DNA from: Acetobacteraceae bacterium
Lineage (GTDB): Bacteria; Pseudomonadota; Alphaproteobacteria; Acetobacterales; Acetobacteraceae
Length of the DNA: 33,012 bases
Assembly: GCA_947371015.1 (NCBI GenBank)
Contig: CANBNK010000045.1
Span: forward strand, 1-33,012
Direction: 5' to 3'
This document shows positions 7,834 to 17,618 of this stretch, in pieces. The notes beneath the pieces are model-generated. The model saw only the letters and a list, made by a program, of their open reading frames with translations. It had not been told where the DNA came from and made no database searches. Each line of letters starts with the position of its first letter. Within the stretch, counting starts at the first letter, position 1. The position numbers and the translations under genes are program-made.

Positions 7834-8223
7834 ATGGCCGACACCGTCGGCGGCCCGGAGGCGCAGTTCCGCGCCTTCCTGAAGCAGGGCCGCTTCATGA
7901 TCCAGCGCAGTCGGTCCACCGGCAAGCACGTGTACTACCCGCGCGTCGCCGTGCCCGGCAGCGGCGAGACCGACCTGGACTGGGTGGAGGCCGCCGGCAC
8001 CGGCACGGTCTATGCAACCACGGTGAACCGCACGCGGGACGGCAACACCAACCTGGCGATCATCGAACTGGATGAAGGCCCGCGGATGATGAGCCGCGTG
8101 GAGGGTGTGCCGGCCGAGACGGTGAAGATCGGCCAGCGCGTCCGCGCCCGCATCGCGGTGGAGGACGCCGCCGAGATCATCCTTTTTGAGGCAATCGTCA
8201 CCCAGCCGGGAGCCGGCGCATGA
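7834..8223 (+). CDS. DUF35-type OB-fold protein, partner of the adjacent thiolase-fold protein
   Basis: The 129-residue protein has the OB-fold half of the DUF35 family: GTGTVYATTVNRT, NTNLAIIELDEGPRMMSRVEG and KIGQRVRARI, a small acidic-loop barrel. Such proteins bind beside thiolase-fold enzymes, as ChsH2-DUF35 does with Ltp2 and as in the archaeal thiolase/HMG-CoA synthase complex. The family normally has an N-terminal zinc ribbon with four cysteines; here the matching region (about 20-45, with KHVYYPRVAVPG) contains none, and the whole protein has no cysteine. The ATG at 7834 follows an AGGAGA site at a good distance. The stop overlaps the next start (ATGA), so the two products are made together. 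Confidence 0.8.
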   Translation: MADTVGGPEAQFRAFLKQGRFMIQRSRSTGKHVYYPRVAVPGSGETDLDWVEAAGTGTVYATTVNRTRDGNTNLAIIELDEGPRMMSRVEGVPAETVKIGQRVRARIAVEDAAEIILFEAIVTQPGAGA

Positions 8224-9374
8224 CCCATCCCATTCGCGGCAAGACCGCTGTTGTCGGCGTCGCCACCTACGGCTGCGGCGAGGCACCGGGCTGGAGCTCG
8301 ATCGAGCTGATGTGCCAGAGCGCCATCCTAGCCTTGGCCGATGCCGGCATACCCCTGCATGAGGTTGATGGCGTCTTCGCCGCCACCGCGACGCACGCCT
8401 TCCCGACCATGTCCGTGGCGGAATATCTGGGCGTGAAGCCGCGCTACTTCGACGGCACCAATGTCGGCGGCTCCAGCTTCGAGCAGCACATGCTGAACGC
8501 GGCGCTGGCGCTGGATGCCGGGCTCTGCAACGTCGCGCTGATCTGCTACGGCAGCAACCAGCGCACCGCCTCCGGCAAGCTGGTGCCGCTGAGCGAGCCG
8601 CAGCCCTACGAGACGCCCTACAAACCGCGCATGCCGATGAACGCCTATGCCCTGGCGGCCAGCCGGCACATGCATGAATACGGCACCACGCGGGAACAGA
8701 TGGCGGAAGTGGCCGTGGCCGCGCGCGCCTGGGCCAACCTGAACCCGGAAGCCTTCATGCACGGCAAGCCACTGAGCGTGGCGGATGTGATGGGCAGCCG
8801 GCTGATCAGTGACCCCTTCACCGCGCTGGATTGCTGCCTGGTGACCGATGGCGGCGCCGCCTGCGTCATGGTCCGCGCCGACCGGGCGAAGGATTGCGCG
8901 CAGCAGCCGGCCTATCTGCTGGGCGCCGCCGGCGCCAACTGGCACCGCACCATCAGCATGATGCCGGACCTGACCGTGACCGCCTGCGCCGAAAGCGGCC
9001 CGCGCGCCTTCGAGATGGCCGGCATGAAGCAGTCCGACGTGGACCTGGTGATGCTGTACGATGCCTTCACCATCAACACGATCCTGTTCCTGGAAGACCT
9101 GGGCTTCTGCCCAAAGGGGGAGGGCGGGCGCTTTGTCGCCGAGGGCCGCATCGCGCCTGGTGGCGACCTGGCGGTGAACACCAATGGCGGTGGGCTCAGC
9201 TGCGTCCATCCGGGCATGTACGGCATGTACCTGATCGTGGAGTCCGTGCGGCAACTGCGCGGCCAGGCCGGCGCGCGACAGGTGGCGCAATGCGACGTGG
9301 CGCTGCTGAACGGCAATGGCGGCACGCTGTCCAGCCAGATCACCGCCTTGCTGGGCACGGCGGCCACGCTGTAA
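8220..9374 (+). CDS. Thiolase-fold protein lacking the nucleophilic cysteine (Ltp2/SCP-x-like)
   Basis: The 384-residue protein belongs to the thiolase/lipid-transfer group. It has the N-terminal AVVGVATYG start, repeated helix DAGIPLHEVDGVFAA, and the C-terminal NTNGGGLSCVHPGMYG in which H330 is the usual thiolase histidine. The position that carries the nucleophilic cysteine reads NVGGSSFEQH (81-90), and the second cysteine region reads LLNGNGGTLS. A conventional acyl transfer through a Cys thioester is therefore unlikely. Related Cys-less proteins such as Ltp2 work with a DUF35 partner as retro-aldolases on CoA thioesters, so a C-C cleaving aldolase role is plausible but inferred. It is translationally coupled to the DUF35 gene. 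Confidence 0.85.
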   Translation: MTHPIRGKTAVVGVATYGCGEAPGWSSIELMCQSAILALADAGIPLHEVDGVFAATATHAFPTMSVAEYLGVKPRYFDGTNVGGSSFEQHMLNAALALDAGLCNVALICYGSNQRTASGKLVPLSEPQPYETPYKPRMPMNAYALAASRHMHEYGTTREQMAEVAVAARAWANLNPEAFMHGKPLSVADVMGSRLISDPFTALDCCLVTDGGAACVMVRADRAKDCAQQPAYLLGAAGANWHRTISMMPDLTVTACAESGPRAFEMAGMKQSDVDLVMLYDAFTINTILFLEDLGFCPKGEGGRFVAEGRIAPGGDLAVNTNGGGLSCVHPGMYGMYLIVESVRQLRGQAGARQVAQCDVALLNGNGGTLSSQITALLGTAATL

Positions 9375-9442
9375 CCAGGGGTTGTGGGGCCGACAACCGA
9401 TGGTGCGTGGTTATCCACAGGGCCTGGATGTAACTGGAGGGG

Positions 9443-9529
9443 ATGCAGCCCCAACAGGCGCCCTCCTTCCTGGCCACGGTCGCCGCGGTGTTCGGCGTGT
9501 TGACCCTCGTCTCCCTGCTGGTGAGTTGA
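9443..9529 (+). CDS. Possible 28-residue single-pass membrane microprotein
   Basis: A short frame between the thiolase-like and nitroreductase genes encodes 28 residues: a polar start MQPQQAPS followed by a continuous hydrophobic stretch (FLATVAAVFGVLTLVSLLVS). A GGAGGGG run lies directly before the ATG, closer than ideal. The hydrophobic helix is long enough to span a membrane, and the stop is 24 bases before the nitroreductase start. It could be a genuine small membrane protein or a chance product of GC-rich DNA; only conservation would decide. Confidence 0.35.
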   Translation: MQPQQAPSFLATVAAVFGVLTLVSLLVS

Positions 9530-9553
9530 GCCGGCGGACAGCCGGGTGCCGGC

Positions 9554-10219
9554 ATGGCTGAGGCGCCGCACCAACCGCTCGACCATGTTGCGCTGACCGG
9601 GGCGGAGGCGCTGGCCCGGGCCGAGGCGTTCCAAGCGCTGATGCGGCGGCGGCGCACGGTGCGCGACTTTTCGGACCAGCCGGTGCCGCGTGCGCTCATC
9701 GAAGCGGCCGTCGCCACCGCCGCCACGGCGCCGTCGGGCGCCAACCAGCAGCCCTGGTGCTTCGTCTGCCTCTCGGACCCGGCCTTGAAGCGGCGCATCC
9801 GCGAGGCGGCCGAGGCGGAGGAACGCGAATTCTACGCCGGCCGCGCCGGGGAGGCCTGGTTGCAGGCGCTGGCGCCCTTGGGCACCGATGCGGAAAAGCC
9901 ATTCCTGGAACGGGCGCCCTGGCTGATCGTGGTCTTCGCCCAGCGCTGGGGCGAGGACGCCACGGGGCAGCGGGTGAAGCACTACTACGTGCCGGAAAGC
10001 GTCGGCATCGCCAGCGGCCTGCTGATCGCGGCGCTGCACAATGCCGGGCTGGCGACGCTGACCCATACGCCGGCGCCGATGCAGTTCCTGAACGAGATCT
10101 GCGGCCGGCCGGAAAGCGAGAAGCCGCTGATGATCGTGGTGGTCGGCCATCCCGCGCCGGGCTGCCAGGTGCCGGCCATTACCCGCAAGCCGCTGGACCA
10201 GGTGGCGGTGTTCCGCTGA
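9554..10219 (+). CDS. Nitroreductase family flavoprotein
   Basis: The 221-residue protein is an FMN-dependent oxidoreductase of the nitroreductase superfamily. [15 protein letters not shown] (31-45) and [10 protein letters not shown] (59-68) are the two FMN-contact motifs near the N-terminus, and [20 protein letters not shown] (151-170) is the conserved helix with the downstream HTPAPMQFL turn. The pattern is closest to the iodotyrosine-deiodinase/BluB-like branch, which uses NAD(P)H or reduced flavin on small aromatic substrates; the actual substrate is unknown. The start has no clear Shine-Dalgarno. The stop lies directly against the 27-bp minisatellite. Confidence 0.85.
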   Translation: MAEAPHQPLDHVALTGAEALARAEAFQALMRRRRTVRDFSDQPVPRALIEAAVATAATAPSGANQQPWCFVCLSDPALKRRIREAAEAEEREFYAGRAGEAWLQALAPLGTDAEKPFLERAPWLIVVFAQRWGEDATGQRVKHYYVPESVGIASGLLIAALHNAGLATLTHTPAPMQFLNEICGRPESEKPLMIVVVGHPAPGCQVPAITRKPLDQVAVFR

Positions 10220-10353
10220 GCCCCCCGCCGGCGGCTGCCGGCTGAGCCTCCCGCCGGCGGCGGCCCGCTTGACCTCCTTGCCGGCGGCGGCCGGCTTGAC
10301 CCCCTCGCCTGCGGCCGCGGCGCTGACCCCCTTGCCGGCGGCGGCCGGCTTGG
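10220..10353. repeat. Minisatellite: five imperfect copies of a 27-bp GC-rich unit
   Basis: Copies run 10220-10245 (26 bp), 10246-10272, 10273-10299, 10300-10326 and 10327-10353. The best-conserved core is CTTGCCGGCGGCGGCCGGCT, with a Pro-coding C-run and a TTGA or CTGA junction. The first copy begins at the base after the nitroreductase stop. Each full core contains two GCCGGC palindromes and could fold back on itself. In one plus frame the array reads as LTPLPAAAG nonapeptides, but that frame lacks gene-like context, so I treat it as non-coding. Confidence 0.85.
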
Positions 10354-10393
10354 CCAGGGTGCGGGCAATAGTCAGTCCAAGGAAGCGCCCGCA

Positions 10394-12496
10394 ATGCCCG
10401 GCCCGTCAGCGCCCGATTTCACCTCCCTCGATGCGCTGGTGCGCCCGCGTTCCATCGCGCTGATCGGTGCCTCGGACGACCCCATCCGCATCGGTGGCCG
10501 CCCGGTCAGCTACATGAAGCAGCGCGGCTATGCCGGGCAGTTGTGGCCGGTGAACCCGAACCGCCCGACCGTGCAGGGACTGCCGGCCTTCGCCAGCATC
10601 GCCGCGCTGCCGGCGGCACCGGATGTCGGCATCGTCGCGGTGCCGGCCAGCCAGGCCATCGCCGCGGTGGACGAACTGGGCAAGAAGGGCTGCCGCGCCG
10701 TCATCATGTTCTCGGCCGGCTTTGCCGAGATGGACGAGGCCGGCGCGGCCGAGCAGGACCGCATGACCGCGGTGGCGAAAAGCCACGGCATCCGGCTGCT
10801 GGGGCCGAATTGCCTGGGCGTGTTCAACGCCAGCATCGAATATTACGCCACCTTCTCCGCCAGCTTCGAGAAGGGCTGGCCGATTCCCGGCCGCATCGGC
10901 ATCGCCTCGCAATCCGGCGCCTATGGCACGCACCTGTTCGCCGCCAGCCTGGACCGCGGCCTGGGCACCGCCGTCTGCATCACCACGGGCAATGAGGCCG
11001 AGGTGGCGCTGGGCGACGTGCTCGGCTGGATGGCGCAGGCGCCGGAAGTGGATGTGATCTGCGCCTATGCCGAGGGTATCCGCGAGAGCGCCAAGTTCAT
11101 CGCTGCGCTGAAGCTGGCCCGCGCCAACCGCAAGCCGGTGGTGATGATGAAGGTCGGGCGCTCCGCGCTGGGCGGCCATGCCGCCAAGAGCCACACCGCC
11201 AGCATCGCCGGCGACGACACGGTGACCCAGGCGGTGCTGGACGAGTTCGGCGTTGTCAGGGCGCGCACGACCGAGGAGATGCTGGACATCGCCTATGCCG
11301 CGACCAAGCGGATCTACCCCGCCGGTAACACGCTGGGCGTGCTGACGGTCAGCGGTGGCGCGGGCGTGCTGATCTCGGACGCGGCCGAGGCGGCAGGCGT
11401 CGCCATGCCGGAAATGCCGGCCGAGACCCAGGCGCGGTTGCGCACGCTGGTGCCGTTCTGCGCGCCGCGCAACCCGGTGGACTGCACCGCGCAGGTGACC
11501 AACCAGATGGACCTGATCGCCCCCTTCGGCGACGCCATCGCCGGGGAGGGCGGCTACCCCTCCATCCTGGCCTTCTGGTCGCAGACCGCGGCTGGCAGCA
11601 GCATCGGCCCGCGCCTGCTGGTGGAGATGTCCGCCATGCGCGCCAGGTTCCCGGACCGGCTGTGGGTCATGAGCATGCTGGCGCCGAACCGGGTGCGCGA
11701 CTACGAGGAAGCCGGCTTCCTGGTGTTCGAGGACCCGTCCCGCGCGGTGAACGCCATCTCCGCCATGGGCCGCTTTGGCGATGCCTTCGCCGCGGTGGAA
11801 CCCGCGGCCGTGCCGCTGCCCCGTGTGGTGCTGCCGACGCAGACGCCGAGCGAGGCCGTGGCCAAGGCGCTGCTGGACCAGGCCGGCGTGCCCGCCGTGC
11901 CGGAACACGCGGCGGCGGATGTCGAGGCCGCGGTGGCGGCGGCGTTGAGCATCGGCTTCCCGGTGGTGCTGAAGATCCTCAGCCCGGATATCCTGCACAA
12001 GTCGGAGATCGGCGGCGTGCTGCTGGATGTCGGCAGCGCCGAGGCGGTGCGGGCCGGCTTCGCCACACTGCTGCAACGCGCGCGGCAGCATGCGCCCTCG
12101 GCGCGGATCGAGGGCGTGCTGGTCGCCAAGCAGATCAAGAACGCGGTCGAGATGGCCTTCGGCGTGCTGCAGGACCCGGTCTTCGGGCCGGTGGCGATGG
12201 TCGGCCTGGGCGGCATCTTCATCGAGGTGCTGAAAGACGTGGCCTTCCGCCGCTGCCCGTTCGATGCCGCGGAGGCCGAGCGCATGATCCGCAGCCTCAA
12301 GGGCTTTCCGTTGCTGGATGGCGTGCGTGGCCGGCCCAAGGCGGATGTGGCGGCGTTGGCCAAGGCACTCTCGGCCCTCAGCGCCTTCGCCGTGGCGGCT
12401 GGGCCGAAGCTGGCGGGGGTAGACGTGAACCCCATGCTGGTGCTGCCGGCGGGCCAGGGCTGCTACGCCGCCGATGCGGTCGTTGAGGTGGGGTAG
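10394..12496 (+). CDS. NDP-forming acyl-CoA synthetase (acetate-CoA ligase family, fused alpha/beta)
   Basis: At 700 residues this is the fused form of ADP/GDP-forming acyl-CoA synthetases, which interconvert an acyl-CoA and NDP+Pi with free acid and NTP. The N-terminal CoA-binding Rossmann domain has PRSIALIGASDDPIRIGGRP (about 18-37). The ligase domain carries the phosphorylated histidine H267 in AKSHTASIAG. The C-terminal ATP-grasp domain has FPVVLKILSPDILHKSEIGG and FGPVAMVGLGGIFIEVLKD. An AAGGAAG site precedes the ATG by eight bases. In this block it could activate or recover a carboxylic acid processed by the neighbouring thiolase-like and MaoC proteins. Protein acetyltransferase fusions of the Pat type have an additional GNAT domain, which is absent. 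Confidence 0.92.
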   Translation: MPGPSAPDFTSLDALVRPRSIALIGASDDPIRIGGRPVSYMKQRGYAGQLWPVNPNRPTVQGLPAFASIAALPAAPDVGIVAVPASQAIAAVDELGKKGCRAVIMFSAGFAEMDEAGAAEQDRMTAVAKSHGIRLLGPNCLGVFNASIEYYATFSASFEKGWPIPGRIGIASQSGAYGTHLFAASLDRGLGTAVCITTGNEAEVALGDVLGWMAQAPEVDVICAYAEGIRESAKFIAALKLARANRKPVVMMKVGRSALGGHAAKSHTASIAGDDTVTQAVLDEFGVVRARTTEEMLDIAYAATKRIYPAGNTLGVLTVSGGAGVLISDAAEAAGVAMPEMPAETQARLRTLVPFCAPRNPVDCTAQVTNQMDLIAPFGDAIAGEGGYPSILAFWSQTAAGSSIGPRLLVEMSAMRARFPDRLWVMSMLAPNRVRDYEEAGFLVFEDPSRAVNAISAMGRFGDAFAAVEPAAVPLPRVVLPTQTPSEAVAKALLDQAGVPAVPEHAAADVEAAVAAALSIGFPVVLKILSPDILHKSEIGGVLLDVGSAEAVRAGFATLLQRARQHAPSARIEGVLVAKQIKNAVEMAFGVLQDPVFGPVAMVGLGGIFIEVLKDVAFRRCPFDAAEAERMIRSLKGFPLLDGVRGRPKADVAALAKALSALSAFAVAAGPKLAGVDVNPMLVLPAGQGCYAADAVVEVG

Positions 12497-12501
12497 CGCT
12501 C

Positions 12502-12530
12502 TTGACCTAATTCCGGTTGCACCGCAGCAT
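12502..12530 (+). promoter_or_regulatory. Weak promoter candidate before the Bug-type gene
   Basis: TTGACC (12502-12507) matches the -35 consensus at five of six positions and is followed after 17 bases by CAGCAT (12525-12530), a poor -10. It lies in the 78-bp gap before the binding-protein gene. Confidence 0.25.
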
Positions 12531-12574
12531 CCGGCCAAAGGGAAGACGCCGGTCGCTTCATCAAGGAACGACCG

Positions 12575-13555
12575 ATGACCACCATTTCGCGCCGCGCGCT
12601 GTTCGCCTCCGGCGCCGGCCTTGGGCTCTCCGTGGCCCTGACCACGCCGGCCCTGGCCTATCCCGAACGCACCGTGCGGATCATCTCCGGCTTTCCGCCG
12701 GGTGGGCTGAACGACATTGTCGCCCGCGCGATGGCGCAGGCGCTGACGCCGATCCTCGGCCAGTCCGTGGTGGTGGAGAACCGCGCCGGCGCCGGTGGCG
12801 GCATCGGCGGCGCCGCGGCTGCGCGGTCCACGCCGGACGGCCACACGCTGTGGATGGGCATCGTCGATACCCAGGCGATCAACCCCTTCGCCTATCGGGA
12901 CCTGCAATACGACCCGCAGAAGGACTTCGCGCCGATCAGCCTGGTGGCGCGCTTCCCCTTCGCGCTGGTGGTCGGGCCGAGCCAGCCGGGGATCACCAGC
13001 TTCCCGGCGCTGATCGCGGCGGCGAAGGTGAAGGCGGAGGCCATCACCTATGCCAGCTGGGGTGTCGCCAGCACGCCGCATCTGGCCATGGAGCGCATTT
13101 GCGCCAACCAGGGCGTGAAGATGCTGCACGTGCCCTTCACCGGCCAGGCGCCAGCGATGCAGGCGATCATGGCCGGGCAGGTGGACTGCTTCCCGCTGCC
13201 GGCCGGCGGCGCCGAGAGCATGACCCGCGACGGCAAGACCCGCGCGGTGGCGGTGCTGGCGCCGGGCGAGATCCCGCTGTTTCCGGGCGTGCCGGCCATC
13301 AAGACCTTCGGCGTGCCGCTGGAGACCGGGCTGTGGAAGGCGATCTATGCGCCGGCCCGCACGCCGCAGCCGGTGGTGGCGCAGCTGAACCAGGCGGTGC
13401 GCCAGGCCATGACCGCGCCGGTGGTACTGGACGTGCTGCGCCAGCAGGGCGCGGTGGCGGAACCCAGCACGCCGGAAGCGCTGTTCGAGTTGGGCCGCAC
13501 TGAGTTGCTGGCCTGGGGCGAGGTTGTCCGCGCCACCGGTGCCATGGTGAACTGA
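12575..13555 (+). CDS. Bug/TctC-family periplasmic solute-binding protein
   Basis: The 326-residue protein belongs to the tripartite tricarboxylate transporter substrate-binding family, whose members bind carboxylates and aromatic acids in the periplasm. The signal peptide has a twin-arginine-like start ISRRALF and cleaves after TTPALA (residue 28). The mature part shows PERTVRIISGFPPGGLNDIVAR, VENRAGAGGGIGG and YDPQKDFAPISLVARFP, all standard for the family. No tctA/tctB membrane genes are present nearby, as is common for the many orphan Bug proteins of Roseomonas- and Bordetella-like genomes. AAGGAA precedes the ATG. It may bring in the acid used by the surrounding catabolic genes. Confidence 0.93.
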   Translation: MTTISRRALFASGAGLGLSVALTTPALAYPERTVRIISGFPPGGLNDIVARAMAQALTPILGQSVVVENRAGAGGGIGGAAAARSTPDGHTLWMGIVDTQAINPFAYRDLQYDPQKDFAPISLVARFPFALVVGPSQPGITSFPALIAAAKVKAEAITYASWGVASTPHLAMERICANQGVKMLHVPFTGQAPAMQAIMAGQVDCFPLPAGGAESMTRDGKTRAVAVLAPGEIPLFPGVPAIKTFGVPLETGLWKAIYAPARTPQPVVAQLNQAVRQAMTAPVVLDVLRQQGAVAEPSTPEALFELGRTELLAWGEVVRATGAMVN

Positions 13556-13559
13556 GCCG

Positions 13560-14201
13560 ATGTACCAGGTCATCAGCGCCACCCCGAGCCCCTATGCCCG
13601 CAAGGTCCGCATCGCCTTGCTGGAAAAAGGCATTCCGTTCGAGCTGATGACCGAGGTGCCCTGGCACGGCAGCACCGCGACCCCGGCGTACAACCCGCTG
13701 GAGAAGCTGCCGGTGCTGGTCCTGCCGGATGGCAGTGGCGTCTATGAAAGCCGCTTCATCCTGGAATGGCTGGAGGTGATGCACCCGACGCCGCCGCTGC
13801 TGCCGGCCGACCCCAGGCTGGCGCTGGCCGCGCGCCAGGTGGAGGTGATCGCGGATGGCATCTGCGACGCCGTGGTGCTGCTGTTCTTCGAGCGCATGCG
13901 CGGCCCGGCCCAGGCCAGCGAACCCTGGATGGCCCGCCAGCGCCGCAAGGTGGAAGGCGGCCTGCGTACCCTGGCGCAACGCGCCGAGGCGGCCGGCACC
14001 GGCTGGCTTGTGGGCGACAGCTTCGGCCTGGCGGAGATCGCCGCCGGCGCGGCGCTGGGCTACCTGAAGCTGCGTTTTTCCGAGCTGGACTGGGCGGCGC
14101 AATACCCCGCTTTGGCGGCGTTGAGCGCGAAGCTGGAGGCGCGACCCGCCTTCCAGGCCACGGTGCCGGTGCCGCAGAGCATCACGGAGGCGGTGGTCTG
14201 A
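13560..14201 (+). CDS. Glutathione S-transferase family protein
   Basis: The 213-residue protein has a thioredoxin-fold N-terminus, MYQVISATPSPYARKVRIAL, then NPLEKLPVLVLPDGSGVYES with the cis-proline and the glutathione-binding Glu-Ser pair (about 43-62). The all-helical C-terminal domain ends with the N-capping-box-like DSFGLAEIAAGAAL. The family conjugates glutathione to electrophiles or uses it in isomerisation. The start lies four bases after the Bug gene stop, so co-transcription is likely. The substrate is unknown. Confidence 0.88.
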   Translation: MYQVISATPSPYARKVRIALLEKGIPFELMTEVPWHGSTATPAYNPLEKLPVLVLPDGSGVYESRFILEWLEVMHPTPPLLPADPRLALAARQVEVIADGICDAVVLLFFERMRGPAQASEPWMARQRRKVEGGLRTLAQRAEAAGTGWLVGDSFGLAEIAAGAALGYLKLRFSELDWAAQYPALAALSAKLEARPAFQATVPVPQSITEAVV

Positions 14202-14262
14202 GGCGGCTTGCCAGCGGCGGCCAACTCGGTTGAATGGCGGCAAGCAACCGGGGAACGCCACC

Positions 14263-15120
14263 ATGGCCATCAACTATGAAAGCCTGCTGAACTATCGCAT
14301 CCCCGAGGTGCGGCAGAGCCTGCGCTGGCAGGATACCGCGCTGTACAATTTCTCCATCGGCCTGGGCCAGGACCCGATGGACGAGCAGCAGCTGGACTTC
14401 CTGTATGAACCGCGGCTGAAGGCGATGCCCAGCATGCCCGTGGTGCTGGCCTCGCCCGGCTTCTGGAGCCGCAACGAGGATACCGGCATCGACTGGGTCA
14501 AGATCGTCCATGGTGAACAGGGGCTGGTGCTGCACAAGCCGCTGCCGGTGGCGGGCGACCTGATCGGCCGCAGCCGCGTCACCGGCCTGGTGGACCGCGG
14601 TCCGGGCAAGGGCGCGCTGATGTACAGCGAGCGCGAGGTGCTGGACGCCGCGACGGGCGAGAAGCTGGCGACGCTGACCTCTACCTCCTTCCTGCGCGGC
14701 GATGGCGGCTTCGGCGGCCCGGCCGGCCCGGTGAAGCCGCCGCATCCGGAACCCGACCGCGCGCCGGACCTGACGCTGGACATGCCGACCCGGCCGGAAC
14801 AGGCGCTGGTCTATCGGCTGAACAGCGACCTCAACCCGCTGCATATCGACCCCAAGGTGGCCGCCGCCGCCGGCTTCCCGCAGCCGATCCTGCACGGGCT
14901 GTGCACCTTCGGCACCGTCTGCCATGCGCTGCTGCGGACGCTGTGCGGCTATGACCCCGCGCGCTTCGGCCGGATGGACCTGCGGTTTTCCTCGCCGGTG
15001 TTTCCCGGCGAGACCATCCGCACCGAGCTCTGGCACGAAGCCGGCGGCGCCAGCTTCCGCGCCCGCGTGGTGGAGCGCGACAAGGTGGTGGTCAGCAATG
15101 GGCTGTTCCGCTTCGCCTGA
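14263..15120 (+). CDS. MaoC-family (R)-specific enoyl-CoA hydratase
   Basis: This 285-residue protein is a double-hotdog hydratase 2. The catalytic motif reads YRLNSDLNPLHIDPKVA, with D189 and H194 as the expected catalytic pair, followed by GFPQPILHGLCTFG (about 204-217), which is characteristic of the C-terminal half. The N-terminal half (MAINYESLLNYRIPEV) is the degenerate hotdog that binds the acyl tail. It would hydrate a trans-2-enoyl-CoA to the (R)-3-hydroxyacyl-CoA. I chose the ATG at 14263 over the TTG at 14230 because the family begins here and a GGGGAA site precedes it. It closes the first catabolic block. Confidence 0.92.
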   Translation: MAINYESLLNYRIPEVRQSLRWQDTALYNFSIGLGQDPMDEQQLDFLYEPRLKAMPSMPVVLASPGFWSRNEDTGIDWVKIVHGEQGLVLHKPLPVAGDLIGRSRVTGLVDRGPGKGALMYSEREVLDAATGEKLATLTSTSFLRGDGGFGGPAGPVKPPHPEPDRAPDLTLDMPTRPEQALVYRLNSDLNPLHIDPKVAAAAGFPQPILHGLCTFGTVCHALLRTLCGYDPARFGRMDLRFSSPVFPGETIRTELWHEAGGASFRARVVERDKVVVSNGLFRFA

Positions 15121-15160
15121 AGTGGGCCTGGCAGGCCTCTGCCGCCGCGCTGGAACCCTT

Positions 15161-15216
15161 TGATTCCAGAGCATGAAATGCGGTCAGGCGTTTCCCTCGG
15201 AACGCCGATTGCTCTA
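15161..15216. repeat. REP-like palindromic intergenic element
   Basis: The segment begins TGATTCCAGAGCATGA, a start I associate with dispersed intergenic repeats of Rhizobiales and related Alphaproteobacteria. AGAGCA (15168-15173) pairs with TGCTCT (15210-15215), and inside it GGCGTT (15187-15192) pairs with AACGCC (15201-15206). It ends 11 bases before the next start codon. Assignment to a repeat family is from memory of the pattern; only one copy is in the window. Confidence 0.5.
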
Positions 15217-15226
15217 AGCACGCGGG

Positions 15227-17615
<2,389 letters not shown>

Positions 17616-17618
17616 GTC

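Noticed and set aside
10220-10353. Tandem repeats considered as a CRISPR array
   Set aside because: Copies are directly adjacent with no unique spacers, and there are no cas genes.
10269-10463. Short plus frame reading LTPLPAAAG repeats
   Set aside because: It has no ribosome-binding site and runs into the acyl-CoA synthetase gene in another frame; the repeated peptide follows from the 27-bp unit length.
10406-13582. A 1058-codon open frame on the minus strand opposite the acyl-CoA synthetase and Bug genes
   Set aside because: It is the antisense of two clearly identified genes; its product is His/Arg/Gly-rich and has no recognisable domain. Long antisense frames are expected in DNA this GC-rich.
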